From: JAIBAC01 sp046331095
GTDB taxonomy: Bacteria; Actinomycetota; Acidimicrobiia; UBA2766
NCBI GenBank assembly: GCA_046331095.1
Contig: JAXLRM010000004.1
Coordinates: 744,001-808,000 of the forward strand
DNA length: 64,000 nucleotides
Direction of reading: 5' to 3'
Shown here: positions 46,046 to 54,975 of the stretch, piece after piece
Position numbering within the stretch: position 1 is the stretch's first letter
Layout: each line of letters opens with the position of its first letter
Program-made: the position numbers and the translations under genes
Notes under the pieces: model-generated
Told to the model about the DNA's origin: nothing
Databases searched by the model: none
What the model saw: the letters and a program-made list of their open reading frames with translations, nothing else

Positions 46046-48255
46046 CACAGCAGCAGTTCCCTGCCACACCACCCGCCGGAGCAGGGTGGGCGCCTTCCGC
46101 GGTCGCTCCGGACGCCTCCCCGAACGGCCACCTCGGCGACCCGCCGCCGGCACCGGTCGCACCGTGGGACGGTGGTGGCGGCGCGGCACCGGTCGCGCCC
46201 GACACCGCCTCGGGGGCGTGGTCGGGTCCGTCCACCGACGAGGTCCCCGTGGTGGGGCCAGCGCCTGCGGGGGGCCTTGCCGGCACCGGAACGGTGGTGC
46301 GGCCGTCTCCGGGTGAGGTGGCGGTCGGGCTGCCGCCGGAGTTCGGCCACGAGACCGGTGGTGAGGTGCCGGGAGGGCCCGCGGCGCCCGCCGCGCCGCT
46401 CGGTCGCAGGCCCAGTTTGATGCCGTGGGTGAGCGCGGCCGTGTTCGCGTTGACCGTCTACTGCCTGTGGTACTGGCCGATCTTCTCCTACGTCTACACC
46501 GACCAGGGCCGCTTCTTCGTCTCGGCCATGATCGCGAGCCTGTGCCTCTCGATCGCGGCGATGGGCCTCAACCTCGTGGCGGGCTACACGGGCATGTTGA
46601 GCCTCGGGCACGCGAGCTTCGTCGGTTCGGGAGCGATCTTCATGGTCGCCTTCACCAACGCCGGCGTCTACCCGTGGCTGGCGATGCCGCTGGCCGTCGT
46701 CGCCGGGGCCCTCGTCGGCGCCGTCGTCGCGGTCGCGTGCGTGCACCTCAAGGGCTTCTACCTGTCGATCGTGACGTTCCTGTTCGCGTTCATCGTCCCG
46801 ACGTTCGTCGCGCTCGTCACCGGCGGCTCGAACACGTTCACGCCCCAACGCCGGCTGCCGGGGCTCTATCCCGAGGAAGGCCTGATCGACCTCGGGTTCG
46901 CGCCGGCCGCCGCGTACCAGGTCCGCTTCTACTGGTTCGTCGCGTTCTGCACGGTCGCCGTGGTGGCGTTCACGTGGTTCCTGGTCCGGTCCCGCTTCGG
47001 GCGTGCGTGGCAGGCGATCCGCGAGAGCGACATCGCCGCCAAGGCGTGCGGGATCGCGGTCTACCCCTACCGCCTCTACTCGTTCGTGATCTCGGCGGCC
47101 CTCGCCGCCTTCGGTGGTGCCCTCTTGAGCCAGGACCCGAACAAGGCTCAGGTCACGACCGCCGACTTCGGCTTCCTGGCGTCGTTCACGCTCGTGTTCT
47201 ACGTCGTCCTCGGCGGGCTCGGCTCGATCGCGGGCCCGCTGATCGGCGCGGTGGGCCTCGGGGTCGTGATCCCCTGGGTCTTCAACAACTTCCCGCCGGG
47301 CAACCCGATCAGCTCGTTGCCGGGAGCGACGGGAATCGTGCTCGGGACCTTGTTGGTCTTCAACGTCGTGCTCGCTCCCGATGGTGCCGTGGGCATGTTG
47401 CGCAACGCGCGCAGCCGTGTGGAGAAGGCGTCGTTGAGGCGGGGCCGGCCGCCGCGCAAGCCCAAGGATCCGCCCACGACCGAGGCGGACCGGGTGCCGC
47501 GGCCCCGTCACGACCCCGCGACTCTCTCGGGTCGCCCGATGCTCGAGCTGCGCGCGGCGTCGAAGATCTTCGGAGGCCTGCGTGCCGTCGACGCGGTCGA
47601 CATGGTCGTCTGGCCCGGCAACATCCACTCCCTGATCGGGCCGAACGGATCGGGCAAGACAACGACGATCAACGTGATCACCGGCTTCTACCAGGCCGAC
47701 GAAGGCCATGTGATCTTCAAGGACCACGACCTCACCGACGAGCGCAGCCAGCAGCGCGCCCACCGTGGGATGACACGGACCTTCCAGAACCTCCAGGTGT
47801 GGCGCGACATGACCGTGCTGCAGAACGTGCTCGTCGGCATGACGCCGCTGCCGGGAAGGGGCGGCGGTCGCGCTGCGTCGTCACGTGCGTTCGGGCTCTT
47901 GGAGTACGTCGGCCTGTCCGAGCGGGCACACGACAAGGCGGGCAGCCTCGCTCTCGCCGAGCTCCGCTACCTCGAGATCGCCCGTGCGCTGGCTGCCGAC
48001 CCGGACCTGCTCCTCCTCGACGAGCCGGCCGCGGGCATGAACCCGGCGGAGACCCACGAGCTCACCGCGTTGATACGCGATGTCAACGCCCACGGGATCA
48101 CGGTCCTCTTGATCGAGCACCACATGGACCTCGTCATGGAGGTGTCGGACTCGATCACCGTCCTCGACTTCGGGCGCAAGATCGCCGAGGGCACGCCGGT
48201 GGAGATCCAGAACGACGCACGCGTCATCGAGGCGTACCTGGGAGCGGAGGCGTAG
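46042..48255 (+). CDS. LivM-LivG fusion with Pro/Gly-rich N-terminal extension (system 2)
   Basis: 737 aa. Residues 1-125 are low-complexity (PPPAPVAPWDGGGGAAPVAP), probably disordered and cytoplasmic. About 130-440 is a LivM permease (AAMGLNLVAGYTGMLSLGHASF, VHLKGFYLSIVTFLFAF, WQAIRESDIAAKACGI). A basic Pro-rich linker follows. About 495-737 is a LivG ATPase: IGPNGSGKTTT, GMTRTFQNLQVWRDM, signature-like LALAELRYLEIARAL, LLLLDEPAAGMNP, LIEHHMDLVM. The signature lacks the usual LSGGQ core, a known LivG-type variation. Same fusion order as system 1. Confidence 0.92.
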   Translation: MTQQQFPATPPAGAGWAPSAVAPDASPNGHLGDPPPAPVAPWDGGGGAAPVAPDTASGAWSGPSTDEVPVVGPAPAGGLAGTGTVVRPSPGEVAVGLPPEFGHETGGEVPGGPAAPAAPLGRRPSLMPWVSAAVFALTVYCLWYWPIFSYVYTDQGRFFVSAMIASLCLSIAAMGLNLVAGYTGMLSLGHASFVGSGAIFMVAFTNAGVYPWLAMPLAVVAGALVGAVVAVACVHLKGFYLSIVTFLFAFIVPTFVALVTGGSNTFTPQRRLPGLYPEEGLIDLGFAPAAAYQVRFYWFVAFCTVAVVAFTWFLVRSRFGRAWQAIRESDIAAKACGIAVYPYRLYSFVISAALAAFGGALLSQDPNKAQVTTADFGFLASFTLVFYVVLGGLGSIAGPLIGAVGLGVVIPWVFNNFPPGNPISSLPGATGIVLGTLLVFNVVLAPDGAVGMLRNARSRVEKASLRRGRPPRKPKDPPTTEADRVPRPRHDPATLSGRPMLELRAASKIFGGLRAVDAVDMVVWPGNIHSLIGPNGSGKTTTINVITGFYQADEGHVIFKDHDLTDERSQQRAHRGMTRTFQNLQVWRDMTVLQNVLVGMTPLPGRGGGRAASSRAFGLLEYVGLSERAHDKAGSLALAELRYLEIARALAADPDLLLLDEPAAGMNPAETHELTALIRDVNAHGITVLLIEHHMDLVMEVSDSITVLDFGRKIAEGTPVEIQNDARVIEAYLGAEA

Positions 48256-48257
48256 GC

Positions 48258-49439
48258 GTGGACGACACCGGACCCGACCCTGGGCACCCGCCCGTGCCGC
48301 CCCAACCGCCCCGAGACCCCGCCGCGTACCTGCAAGGCCCGCCGCCGGCGCCTGCAGACTGGGACTTCTCCCGGCAGGCGCCTGCCGACCAGCAGTGGTC
48401 CGGGGCGCAGCAGTGGTCGGGGGCGCAGCAGGCACCAGTGGGCCAGCAGTGGTCCGGGGCGCAGCAGTGGTCGCCTGCTGCGCCGGCGCCTTCGCCGCCG
48501 TGGCCGCAGGACCAGACTGCGTGGCCGCAGGAGCACGTGGCCCCGCAGCAGCAGCCGGCAACCGCATGGCCCCAACAGGGCGCCGTCGCGGGTCCTGGTC
48601 CGCAGCCGCAGTGGGGCGCCGTCGCCGCGCAGTACCCCGAGGTGAGCGTGGCCGCGGACGGGATGCCGATGATCGACCTGTCCGACGGCGGACGGAGGCG
48701 GCCCACTCCCGGCGACGTGATCCTCACCGTCGACGACCTCGAGGTGTACTACGGCGCTGCCGTCGCGTTGAAGGGCATCGGCTTCGAGGTGCGCCAAGGC
48801 GAGGTGGTCGTCATCATCGGCGCGAACGGCGCCGGCAAGACCACGACGATGCGCACGATCTCGGGTGTCAGCGAGCCGTTGCAGAGCACCCGCGGCCACA
48901 TCTCGTTCCGGGGACGCGACATCTCGAAGCTGCCCGCGCACAAGGTCCAGCGCCTCGGCGTCTCCCACGTGCCCGAGGGACGCCACATCTTCGGCGAGTC
49001 CAGCGTCGAGGACAACCTGCTGCTCGGCGCGATAAGGCGCGCGCGCACCGACCGCAGCGGCATCAACGCCGATCTCGCCCGCATCTACGACAGGTTCCCG
49101 GTGCTCGGCGAGCGCCGCAACCGCCCGGCGGGGCTGCTCTCGGGCGGCGAGCAGCAGATGCTCGCGATCTCGCGTGCGTTGATGAGCCGCCCCGACGTCG
49201 TCCTCCTCGACGAACCGTCACTCGGGCTCGCGCCGATCATGATCAAGGCGGTATTCGACCTCATCGAGGAGCTCGCCCAGGAGGGGACCACGATCCTGCT
49301 CGTCGAGCAGATGGCGAACCAGGCGCTCGCGATCGCCGACCGCGCGTACGTCCTCGAGACCGGGGCGATAACGCTGGAAGGCACCGGTGCCGCCCTCCTC
49401 GAGGACGAGCGCGTCAAGGCCGCCTACCTGGGCGCCTGA
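48258..49439 (+). CDS. livF: LivF-type ABC ATPase with Gln/Trp-rich repeat extension (system 2)
   Basis: 393 aa from GTG 48258, two bases after the livMG stop. Residues 1-150 are Pro/Gln-rich with near-repeats of QQWSGAQQ and WPQ; the ATPase is residues about 155-393: Walker A IIGANGAGKTTT, GVSHVPEGRHIF, signature LLSGGEQQMLAISRAL, Walker B VLLDEPSLGLAP, LLVEQMANQALAIADRAYVLETG. LivF is normally about 235 aa, so the extension is unusual and parallels the extension on livMG. Last gene of the operon. Confidence 0.93.
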   Translation: MDDTGPDPGHPPVPPQPPRDPAAYLQGPPPAPADWDFSRQAPADQQWSGAQQWSGAQQAPVGQQWSGAQQWSPAAPAPSPPWPQDQTAWPQEHVAPQQQPATAWPQQGAVAGPGPQPQWGAVAAQYPEVSVAADGMPMIDLSDGGRRRPTPGDVILTVDDLEVYYGAAVALKGIGFEVRQGEVVVIIGANGAGKTTTMRTISGVSEPLQSTRGHISFRGRDISKLPAHKVQRLGVSHVPEGRHIFGESSVEDNLLLGAIRRARTDRSGINADLARIYDRFPVLGERRNRPAGLLSGGEQQMLAISRALMSRPDVVLLDEPSLGLAPIMIKAVFDLIEELAQEGTTILLVEQMANQALAIADRAYVLETGAITLEGTGAALLEDERVKAAYLGA

Positions 49440-49440
49440 G

Positions 49441-49510
49441 CCCCGTTCTCGGCGCGCCCGACCCGGCCGATCCCCGTTCTGGGCGCTCGAGTCGGGATTT
49501 CGTCGGGTGG
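49441..49510. repeat. GCGCGCCC / TCGGGATTTCGTC intergenic repeat, copy 2
   Basis: Directly after the livF stop: CCCCGTTCTCGGCGCGCCCG, then CCCCGTTCTGGGCGCTCGAG and TCGGGATTTCGTCGGGTGGGCGCC. Shares its blocks with 10249-10340. Likely terminator-associated. Confidence 0.5.
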
Positions 49511-49699
49511 GCGCCGCGTCCAGATCGAGATTTCTCGAGATTTCGTTCAAGTTCGCGGCCGCGCGTGCCGAGAACTCCTGTCGGGCGGAACAAGGAAGTC
49601 CAAGGAAGGCCGGCTGTCAGGCTCGTTCGAGCGAGGGGACCCCAGTCCTCCGTCGAGCTGCCAGGCGGGCGACCAGCGTCGCAGTGGGAGGATCCACTG

Positions 49700-49939
49700 A
49701 TGGGAAGTTGGCGGGACCACGCCAAGTGCCGGGGCCTCGACCCCGAGATCTTCTACCCCCAGGTGGAGGAGGTCGAGGAAGAGGACGCTGCGGAGGCGAT
49801 CGCCGTCTGCACAGCCTGCCCCGTGCGTGAGATGTGCCTCGAGCACGCCCTTGCCCGGCGCGAGAAGGAGGGCGTGTGGGGCGCGGCGACACCACGCGAA
49901 CGTCGCCGCATCATCCGCCGCCGCCGCCGTTCCGCCTGA
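49700..49939 (+). CDS. WhiB family transcriptional regulator
   Basis: 79 aa from ATG 49700 with GGGAGG upstream. Cys10, Cys37, Cys40 and Cys46 form the WhiB [4Fe-4S] pattern (AKCRGLDPEIFYP, then VCTACPVREMC). The GVWGAATPRERRRI turn and a basic tail of Arg follow; the usual GVWGG is GVWGA here. WhiB proteins are actinobacterial Fe-S regulators that bind sigma factors. The protein is at the short end of the family. A 260-nt gap with a repeat precedes it, so it has its own promoter. Confidence 0.93.
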   Translation: MGSWRDHAKCRGLDPEIFYPQVEEVEEEDAAEAIAVCTACPVREMCLEHALARREKEGVWGAATPRERRRIIRRRRRSA

Positions 49940-49973
49940 GGCGAGCGCCGCGAATCCACGTGAGTCGACCGGA

Positions 49974-50001
49974 GCCCTCCGCGCGCAGTGCGCCGGAGGG
50001 C
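49974..50001 (+). terminator. hairpin after whiB
   Basis: GCCCTCCG (49974-49981) pairs with CGGAGGGC (49994-50001) around a 12-nt loop, 34 nt after the WhiB stop. No T-tract. Confidence 0.45.
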
Positions 50002-50113
50002 CCCGTCGCGCCCGGGCGCGGCGCCGGCCTTCCCGATCGGGCTCGCCGCGGAATACCCTCGCCGCTGCGGTGGCCCACCCGCCGGCATCCGTCGACCCCG
50101 ACCGAGGAGTCGC

Positions 50114-51283
50114 GTGGACTTCGAACTGTCACCAGAGCTCGCCGAACTCCAGGCGACGGTGCGCCGCATCGCACGTGACAAGGTCCAGCCGCGTGCGCGC
50201 GAGATCGACCTGAGCGACGAGTACCCCGAGGACCTCTTCGAGGTCTTCGCCGCAGCCGGGCTCTTCGGTCTCGTGATCCCCGAGGAGCACGGGGGTTCCG
50301 GCGCGGGGATCATGGGACTCACGCTCGCGATCGAAGAGGTCGCCAAGTACTCCAACAGCGCGGCGCTGCTGCTCCTGCTGTCGCGGCTCCCCACGGGGCC
50401 GATCATCTTCGCCGGGACCGACGAGCAGAAGGCCGCCTACCTTCCCGCGATCGCGGACGGGACCAAGCGAGCCGCGTTCGGCCTCTCCGAGCCGGGTGCC
50501 GGCAGCGACGTCATGGGCCAGCGCACCGTGGCGGTGCGCGACGGCGACCACTACGTCCTATCCGGCCAGAAGTGCTGGATGAGCGGCGTCGACGTGGCCG
50601 ACTGGTACACGGTCCATGCCAAGCTCGACGACCCGAACCACCGCGACCACACCCGGACGGTCTGCCTCCTCGTCGACCGGGCACTCCCCGGCGTGGAGGT
50701 CGGGAGTCTCGACGCCAAGATGGGGGTGCGCGGCATCCACACCGGCGAGCTCCTCCTCGACTCGGTGCGCGTCCCGGTTTCGCATCGCGTCGGGGACGAG
50801 GGAGCCGGGTTCAAGACGATCATGAAGGGTCTCAACTCGATGCGGCCGATCGTGGCGGCCCGCGGGATCGGCCTCGCCGAGGGAGCCCTCATGTACGCCG
50901 TGAACTACGCCAAGGAGCGCGAGGCATTCGGCAGGCCGATCGCCGACTTCCAGGGGCTGCAGTGGATGATGGCCGAGATCGCCGCGGAGATCGAGGCCGC
51001 CCGCCTGCTCACGTACCGGTCGGCGGTGCTGAGCGACCAGGGCCACTTCGGCAAGGAACATGCCCCCTACCTGTCCATGGCGAAGTACTACGCGACCGAG
51101 CTCGCAAACAAGGCGGCCGACCTCGCGGTGCAGATCCTCGGTGCCGCGGGATACATGAAGGACCACATGACCGAGCTGTACTACCGTGACGCCCGACAGC
51201 TCACGATCGTCGAGGGGACGACGCAGGTGCAACTCGGCCTCGTAGCCCGCGGCCTGCTGGACGGAGACCTCTGGTGGGACTGA
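50114..51283 (+). CDS. acyl-CoA dehydrogenase
   Basis: 389 aa from GTG 50114 with GAGGAG at 50104-50109. ACAD landmarks: GLFGLVIPEEHGGSGAGI, AFGLSEPGAGSDV (FAD/substrate loop), YVLSGQKCWMSG, AARGIGLAEGAL, YAKEREAFGRPIADFQGLQ, GAAGYMKDHMTELYYRDAR, and VEGTTQVQ carrying the catalytic-type Glu. Oxidises an acyl-CoA with transfer of electrons to ETF. Chain length cannot be told. Overlaps trpD by 10 nt. Confidence 0.93.
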   Translation: MDFELSPELAELQATVRRIARDKVQPRAREIDLSDEYPEDLFEVFAAAGLFGLVIPEEHGGSGAGIMGLTLAIEEVAKYSNSAALLLLLSRLPTGPIIFAGTDEQKAAYLPAIADGTKRAAFGLSEPGAGSDVMGQRTVAVRDGDHYVLSGQKCWMSGVDVADWYTVHAKLDDPNHRDHTRTVCLLVDRALPGVEVGSLDAKMGVRGIHTGELLLDSVRVPVSHRVGDEGAGFKTIMKGLNSMRPIVAARGIGLAEGALMYAVNYAKEREAFGRPIADFQGLQWMMAEIAAEIEAARLLTYRSAVLSDQGHFGKEHAPYLSMAKYYATELANKAADLAVQILGAAGYMKDHMTELYYRDARQLTIVEGTTQVQLGLVARGLLDGDLWWD

Positions 51284-52314
51284 GCTGGCCCGACGTCCTC
51301 GACTCGCTGCTCGACGGCGACGACCTCGACGCCCCGACCGCGCAGGCGTGCCTCGCCGAGGTCATCGGCGGCGGGACCGATCCCCTGGTGACCGCAGCCT
51401 TCCTCACGGCTCTGCGCGCGAAGGGCGAGACCGCCGAGGAGGTCGCCGGGCTGGCACGCTCGATGCGCGAGCACGCCGTCAGGGTCCCGGTTCCCGGCGA
51501 CGCGCCCCTCCTCGACACCTGCGGCACCGGCGGTGACCGCTGCGGAACCGTGAACGTGTCCACGATGGCGGCGTTGGTCTGCGCCGGCGCCGGGGTGCGT
51601 GTCGCCAAACACGGCAACCGGGCCGCGTCGTCGGCTTGCGGGTCCGCGGACGTGCTCGAAGCGCTCGGCGTGCGCATCGAGCTACCGCCCGAAGGAGTCC
51701 TCGCATGCCTCGAGGAGGCGAACATCGGCTTCTTCTTCGCGCCCGCGTACCACCCGGCGATGAAGGCAGTGAACCCGGTGCGCCGTGCACTCGGCGTACG
51801 CACGGTGTTCAACCTGCTGGGTCCGCTCGCGAACCCGGCGGGCGTAACACGTCAGGTGATCGGGGTTCCCGCCAAGGACCTCGGCGAGCTCGTCGCCCAC
51901 GCACTCGCGGGTCTGGGCGCCGTCCGCGCGTTCGTCGTGCACGGTGCCGACGGTCTCGACGAGCTGTCCACGACCGGCGCCAACGAGGTGTGGGAGATAC
52001 GCGACGGGGGAGTGCACCACACCGTGTTGGACTCCGAGGACCTCGGGCTGGCCCGTGGGTCGCTCGACGACCTGCGCGGCGGCGACGCGGGCGTCAACGC
52101 GACGGTCGCACGCGCGACGCTGGACGGACGTGGCGGTGCCGTGCGTGACATCGTCCTGCTCAACGCGGCAGCCGGCCTCGTCGCAGCGGATGCCGCGTCC
52201 GGTTGGCACGATGCCCTCGAGCTCGCATCCGCCTCGATCGACTCGGGTGCCGCTGCCGGTTGTCTCGAACGCATGGTCGAGGTCTCGAACCGGTCGGAAT
52301 GGCCGGTGTTATAG
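51274..52314 (+). CDS. trpD: anthranilate phosphoribosyltransferase
   Basis: 346 aa from GTG 51274. DTCGTGGDRCGTVNVSTMAALV is the PRPP-binding GTGGD motif; VAKHGNRAASSACGSADVLEALG and FAPAYHPAMKAVNPVRRALGVRTVFNLLGPLANPA are the anthranilate-site segments. Joins anthranilate and PRPP in tryptophan biosynthesis. No other trp gene is in the window and it overlaps an acyl-CoA dehydrogenase, so it is an isolated trpD in this genome segment. Confidence 0.95.
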   Translation: MGLSWPDVLDSLLDGDDLDAPTAQACLAEVIGGGTDPLVTAAFLTALRAKGETAEEVAGLARSMREHAVRVPVPGDAPLLDTCGTGGDRCGTVNVSTMAALVCAGAGVRVAKHGNRAASSACGSADVLEALGVRIELPPEGVLACLEEANIGFFFAPAYHPAMKAVNPVRRALGVRTVFNLLGPLANPAGVTRQVIGVPAKDLGELVAHALAGLGAVRAFVVHGADGLDELSTTGANEVWEIRDGGVHHTVLDSEDLGLARGSLDDLRGGDAGVNATVARATLDGRGGAVRDIVLLNAAAGLVAADAASGWHDALELASASIDSGAAAGCLERMVEVSNRSEWPVL

Positions 52315-52373
52315 TCGCCCCGACCTCGTCCCCGGACGGGACCCATCGTCGTCGAGCAGGAGGTCGGGGGCCC

Positions 52374-52952
52374 GTGAGCCTGAAGGTCTACTTCGATTTC
52401 AACTGCCCGTACTCGTACCGCTTCCGCAAGTGGTTCGACCTGGCGGATCTCGGGATCGACGTGGACTGGTGTGGCTTCCTGCTCGCTCAGACCCGCGAGC
52501 GGCGACCCGGCTGGCGTGTGTTCGACCACGCCGACGAGAACCCGAGTGGACTCGCAGCACTCGCCGCGCACTTCTGGCTCAGCGAGCAGGACCCCCTCCA
52601 CGCCGACGTCTTCCACCGCGCGACCCTCGTTGCGCGCCACGAGCAGGAGCTCGACGTCGACGACCCCGACGTCTTGTGCAAGATCGCAGCCGACCACGGC
52701 ATCGACGCAGATGCGATGCGGGCGCAGATGACCGACCGCAAGGTCGTGCGCGACGTGGCTGCCATCCACGAGGACGCCGTGATGGCCCACGGCACTTCCG
52801 GCACCCCGACCCTCGTCGGTCCCGACGGCCAGACCCTCTACGTGCGCCTCGGTGCGCCACCGGAGGACGAGCCGACCGCGCAGCGGGTCGTGCAACAGGT
52901 CCTCGACATCGCGCTGGCGGAACCGTGGATCCGCGAGTTGCGCCGCACCTGA
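52374..52952 (+). CDS. DsbA-family thiol-fold protein (2-hydroxychromene-2-carboxylate isomerase-like)
   Basis: 192 aa from GTG 52374 with AGGAGG 11-16 nt upstream. LKVYFDFNCPYSYRF is the thioredoxin-fold N-terminus with a single Cys followed by Ser (CPYS), as in FrnE/HCCA-isomerase-like members; TSGTPTLVGPDG carries the cis-Pro loop. No signal peptide, so cytosolic. Either an isomerase or a glutathione/mycothiol-type oxidoreductase; substrate unknown. Confidence 0.8.
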   Translation: MSLKVYFDFNCPYSYRFRKWFDLADLGIDVDWCGFLLAQTRERRPGWRVFDHADENPSGLAALAAHFWLSEQDPLHADVFHRATLVARHEQELDVDDPDVLCKIAADHGIDADAMRAQMTDRKVVRDVAAIHEDAVMAHGTSGTPTLVGPDGQTLYVRLGAPPEDEPTAQRVVQQVLDIALAEPWIRELRRT

Positions 52953-52975
52953 TCGAGCGTCGTGGCCATGCGCGC

Positions 52976-53386
52976 TCAGGACTGGATCTGGACGTAGAGG
53001 GTGCGCTCGCGCGGGCGGTCGTCGAAGTCCACGAGCGCGATCGACTGCCACGTGCCCAGCGCGAGGTGGCCTCCGACGATCGGGACCGTCACCGACGGAC
53101 CCACGATCGCGGCGCGGGCGTGGGCGTGGCCGTTGGAGTCCATCACGTTGTGGTGGTAGGAGCCGCCGCTTGGCACGAGCTTGTCGACGACCTCGCCGAG
53201 GTCGCGGTTCGCGCCCGGCTCGAACTCGAGCGCTGTGACGCCCACGGTGGTGTGAGGCGCGAACACCGTGCAGGTGCCTTCGTGCACCGCGCTGGACGCC
53301 ACGGCCTCGCGGGCCATCGACGTCAGGTCGACGACATCGTTGTTACCCTGCGTGGAGAGGGTGAAGACGTTGGTCGTTGAGGCCAC
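52976..53386 (-). CDS. YjbQ/UPF0047 family protein
   Basis: 136 aa from GTG 53386. Family signatures: GTCTVFAPHTTVGVTALEFEPGANRDL, YHHNVMDSNGHAHARAAIVGPSVTVPI and LGTWQSIALVDFDDRPRERTLYVQ, which together give the whole single-domain YjbQ fold. Proposed activity is thiamine-phosphate synthase-like in E. coli; true role open. TATGAT ends 6 nt before GTG, a leaderless promoter. Confidence 0.93.
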   Translation of the reverse strand: MASTTNVFTLSTQGNNDVVDLTSMAREAVASSAVHEGTCTVFAPHTTVGVTALEFEPGANRDLGEVVDKLVPSGGSYHHNVMDSNGHAHARAAIVGPSVTVPIVGGHLALGTWQSIALVDFDDRPRERTLYVQIQS

Positions 53387-53392
53387 GGCGGA

Positions 53393-53398
53393 ATCATA
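53393..53398 (-). promoter_or_regulatory. -10 hexamer TATGAT for the YjbQ gene
   Basis: On the minus strand TATGAT is followed by six bases and then the GTG start at 53386, the leaderless spacing seen at several genes here. Confidence 0.6.
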
Positions 53399-53416
53399 GG
53401 AACCGGGGATCCGGCG

Positions 53417-54775
53417 GTGTCGACGACCGAACCTCTCGTTGCGGCCGACGAGCTACTGAGCGCCTACTACGAGACGCTCTTCCGTGCCGTGCTCGAACGT
53501 CACCGCTCTCCCGGTGGTGCCCCACCGCCGGAGGCGCCGCCCGAGTTCGTCAAGTTCTCCCGGTTCCAGCCGGCCAAGGCCGTGAGCCAACCCCAGGTCC
53601 GCAAGGCGTTGCGGGCGATGTACGACGACGACCCGGAGCTGCCGGCGCTCGTGGCCGGGAGGCACAGGTGCCGGGGCGTGCAGCAGCCCGACGTCGACGC
53701 CGTGGTCGCTGCCGCGGCGGCCGGTGACCGCGCCCTGCTGGAGCGGATCGCGAGTTGCGTTGCGGCGACACGGCCGCCCGGATGGGAAGCCGTCCTCTCC
53801 GCGGCCGCCGCCGCGGTCGCCGCTCTTGCCGCGGGACGGGCATCCGGTGAGGCGGTCGCGACGAAACGGGTCGAGGACGAGGCCCGTCGTGCCACGTCCG
53901 CCGCGGAGCGGGCCGACCAGCAGCGTGAGCGACTCCGGCAGCGCAGCGCCGAGCTCACGGCGGTCCGGTCCCAGCGCGACGAGGCCCGTGCTGCGGTCGA
54001 GGAGCACGCGCGTACCGCGGGGCGCTTGCGCGAGCGTGTCGACGCCGTCCAGGCGGACGTCGGCGAGCTCAGGCTCGAGCGCGACGCGCTGTTGGAGCGT
54101 GTGCGCCACCTCGAGTCGGGCTTGCGCGGTCAGGAAGGATCGAGCCGTGAGACCGAGCGGCACCTGCGCGCCCGCATCGACGATCTCGAGTCCGCGTTGA
54201 TCCCCGACCTCGAACCCCACGCCGTCGCACTCGAGCGCCTCGCCGGCGAGCTACGCGAGACCGTGCGGCGCCTGACGAGCGGTGAGGGCACCCGGCGTGT
54301 CCGCCGCCGCAAGACGCCCGAGATCCCCAAGGGAGTCGTGCCCGACTCCGCCGACGCCGCGCGGTGGGCGCTCCGCACCACCGGGCTGGTGATCGTCGTC
54401 GACGGGTACAACGTCACCAAACAGCCCGAGCGCGGTTGGGCCGCCAAGACCCTCGAGGACCAGCGACAGATGCTTGTCTCGCGGTGCTGTCAGGTGCGGC
54501 GGCGTGACGGCGCGGAGCTGCGTGTCGTCTTCGACTCCTCCGATGCCGACTCGCCCGGCTGGCGGCGGCGGCTGCCCGACGGGGTGGTGGTGGAGTTCAG
54601 CGGCGGCCCGATCGCCGACGACGCGATAGTCGACCTCGTGGGGGGCCTCGACGTCGACATCCCCGTCGTGGTGGTCACGTCGGACCGGGAGCTCCAGAGC
54701 CGCGTCGCCGCACGGGGTGCGGTACCAGTCCCGTCCCCGGCGTTCCTCGAGGCCATCGACGCCCCGCGCCGCTGA
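53417..54775 (+). CDS. NYN-domain (YacP-like) putative RNA-processing protein
   Basis: 452 aa from GTG 53417. Residues about 1-140 are helical and Ala-rich; about 150-290 form a long coiled coil (DQQRERLRQRSAEL, LRLERDALLERVRHLES). The C-terminal 150 residues are a PIN-like NYN domain: LVIVVDGYNVTKQ with the acidic DGYN, VVFDSSDADS, ADDAIVDLV and VVVTSDRELQSRVAARGA. YacP-type nucleases use these Asp residues for metal. Coiled coil plus NYN is a known actinobacterial arrangement. Likely cytosolic RNA-binding or ribonuclease; target unknown. Confidence 0.85.
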   Translation: MSTTEPLVAADELLSAYYETLFRAVLERHRSPGGAPPPEAPPEFVKFSRFQPAKAVSQPQVRKALRAMYDDDPELPALVAGRHRCRGVQQPDVDAVVAAAAAGDRALLERIASCVAATRPPGWEAVLSAAAAAVAALAAGRASGEAVATKRVEDEARRATSAAERADQQRERLRQRSAELTAVRSQRDEARAAVEEHARTAGRLRERVDAVQADVGELRLERDALLERVRHLESGLRGQEGSSRETERHLRARIDDLESALIPDLEPHAVALERLAGELRETVRRLTSGEGTRRVRRRKTPEIPKGVVPDSADAARWALRTTGLVIVVDGYNVTKQPERGWAAKTLEDQRQMLVSRCCQVRRRDGAELRVVFDSSDADSPGWRRRLPDGVVVEFSGGPIADDAIVDLVGGLDVDIPVVVVTSDRELQSRVAARGAVPVPSPAFLEAIDAPRR

Positions 54776-54780
54776 GCCCC

Positions 54781-54975
54781 CGCACCCTGATACCTAAACG
54801 CGGGCGATCTGTGTCGCTGGCGGGTCATCTCGCCCGCGTTCGGGGGTGGGGTCTCCTGTAAACGCGGGCGGTTCGGGGCGCTGGTGGGTCATCCTGCCCG
54901 CGTTTGGAGGTGGGGTCTCCTGTAAACGCGGGCGGTTCGGGGCGCTGGTGGGTCATCCTGCCCGCGTTTGGAGGG
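54781..54975. repeat. AAACGCGGG/CCCGCGTTT repeat array, site 3 (64-nt period)
   Basis: Three units; GTCTCCTGTAAACGCGGGCG begins at 54851 and 54915, period 64. Each unit pairs AAACGCGGG with CCCGCGTTT across a GGTTCGGGGCGCTGG-type spacer. Lies between the NYN gene and the convergent DUF559 gene, whose stop codon falls within it. Confidence 0.85.
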
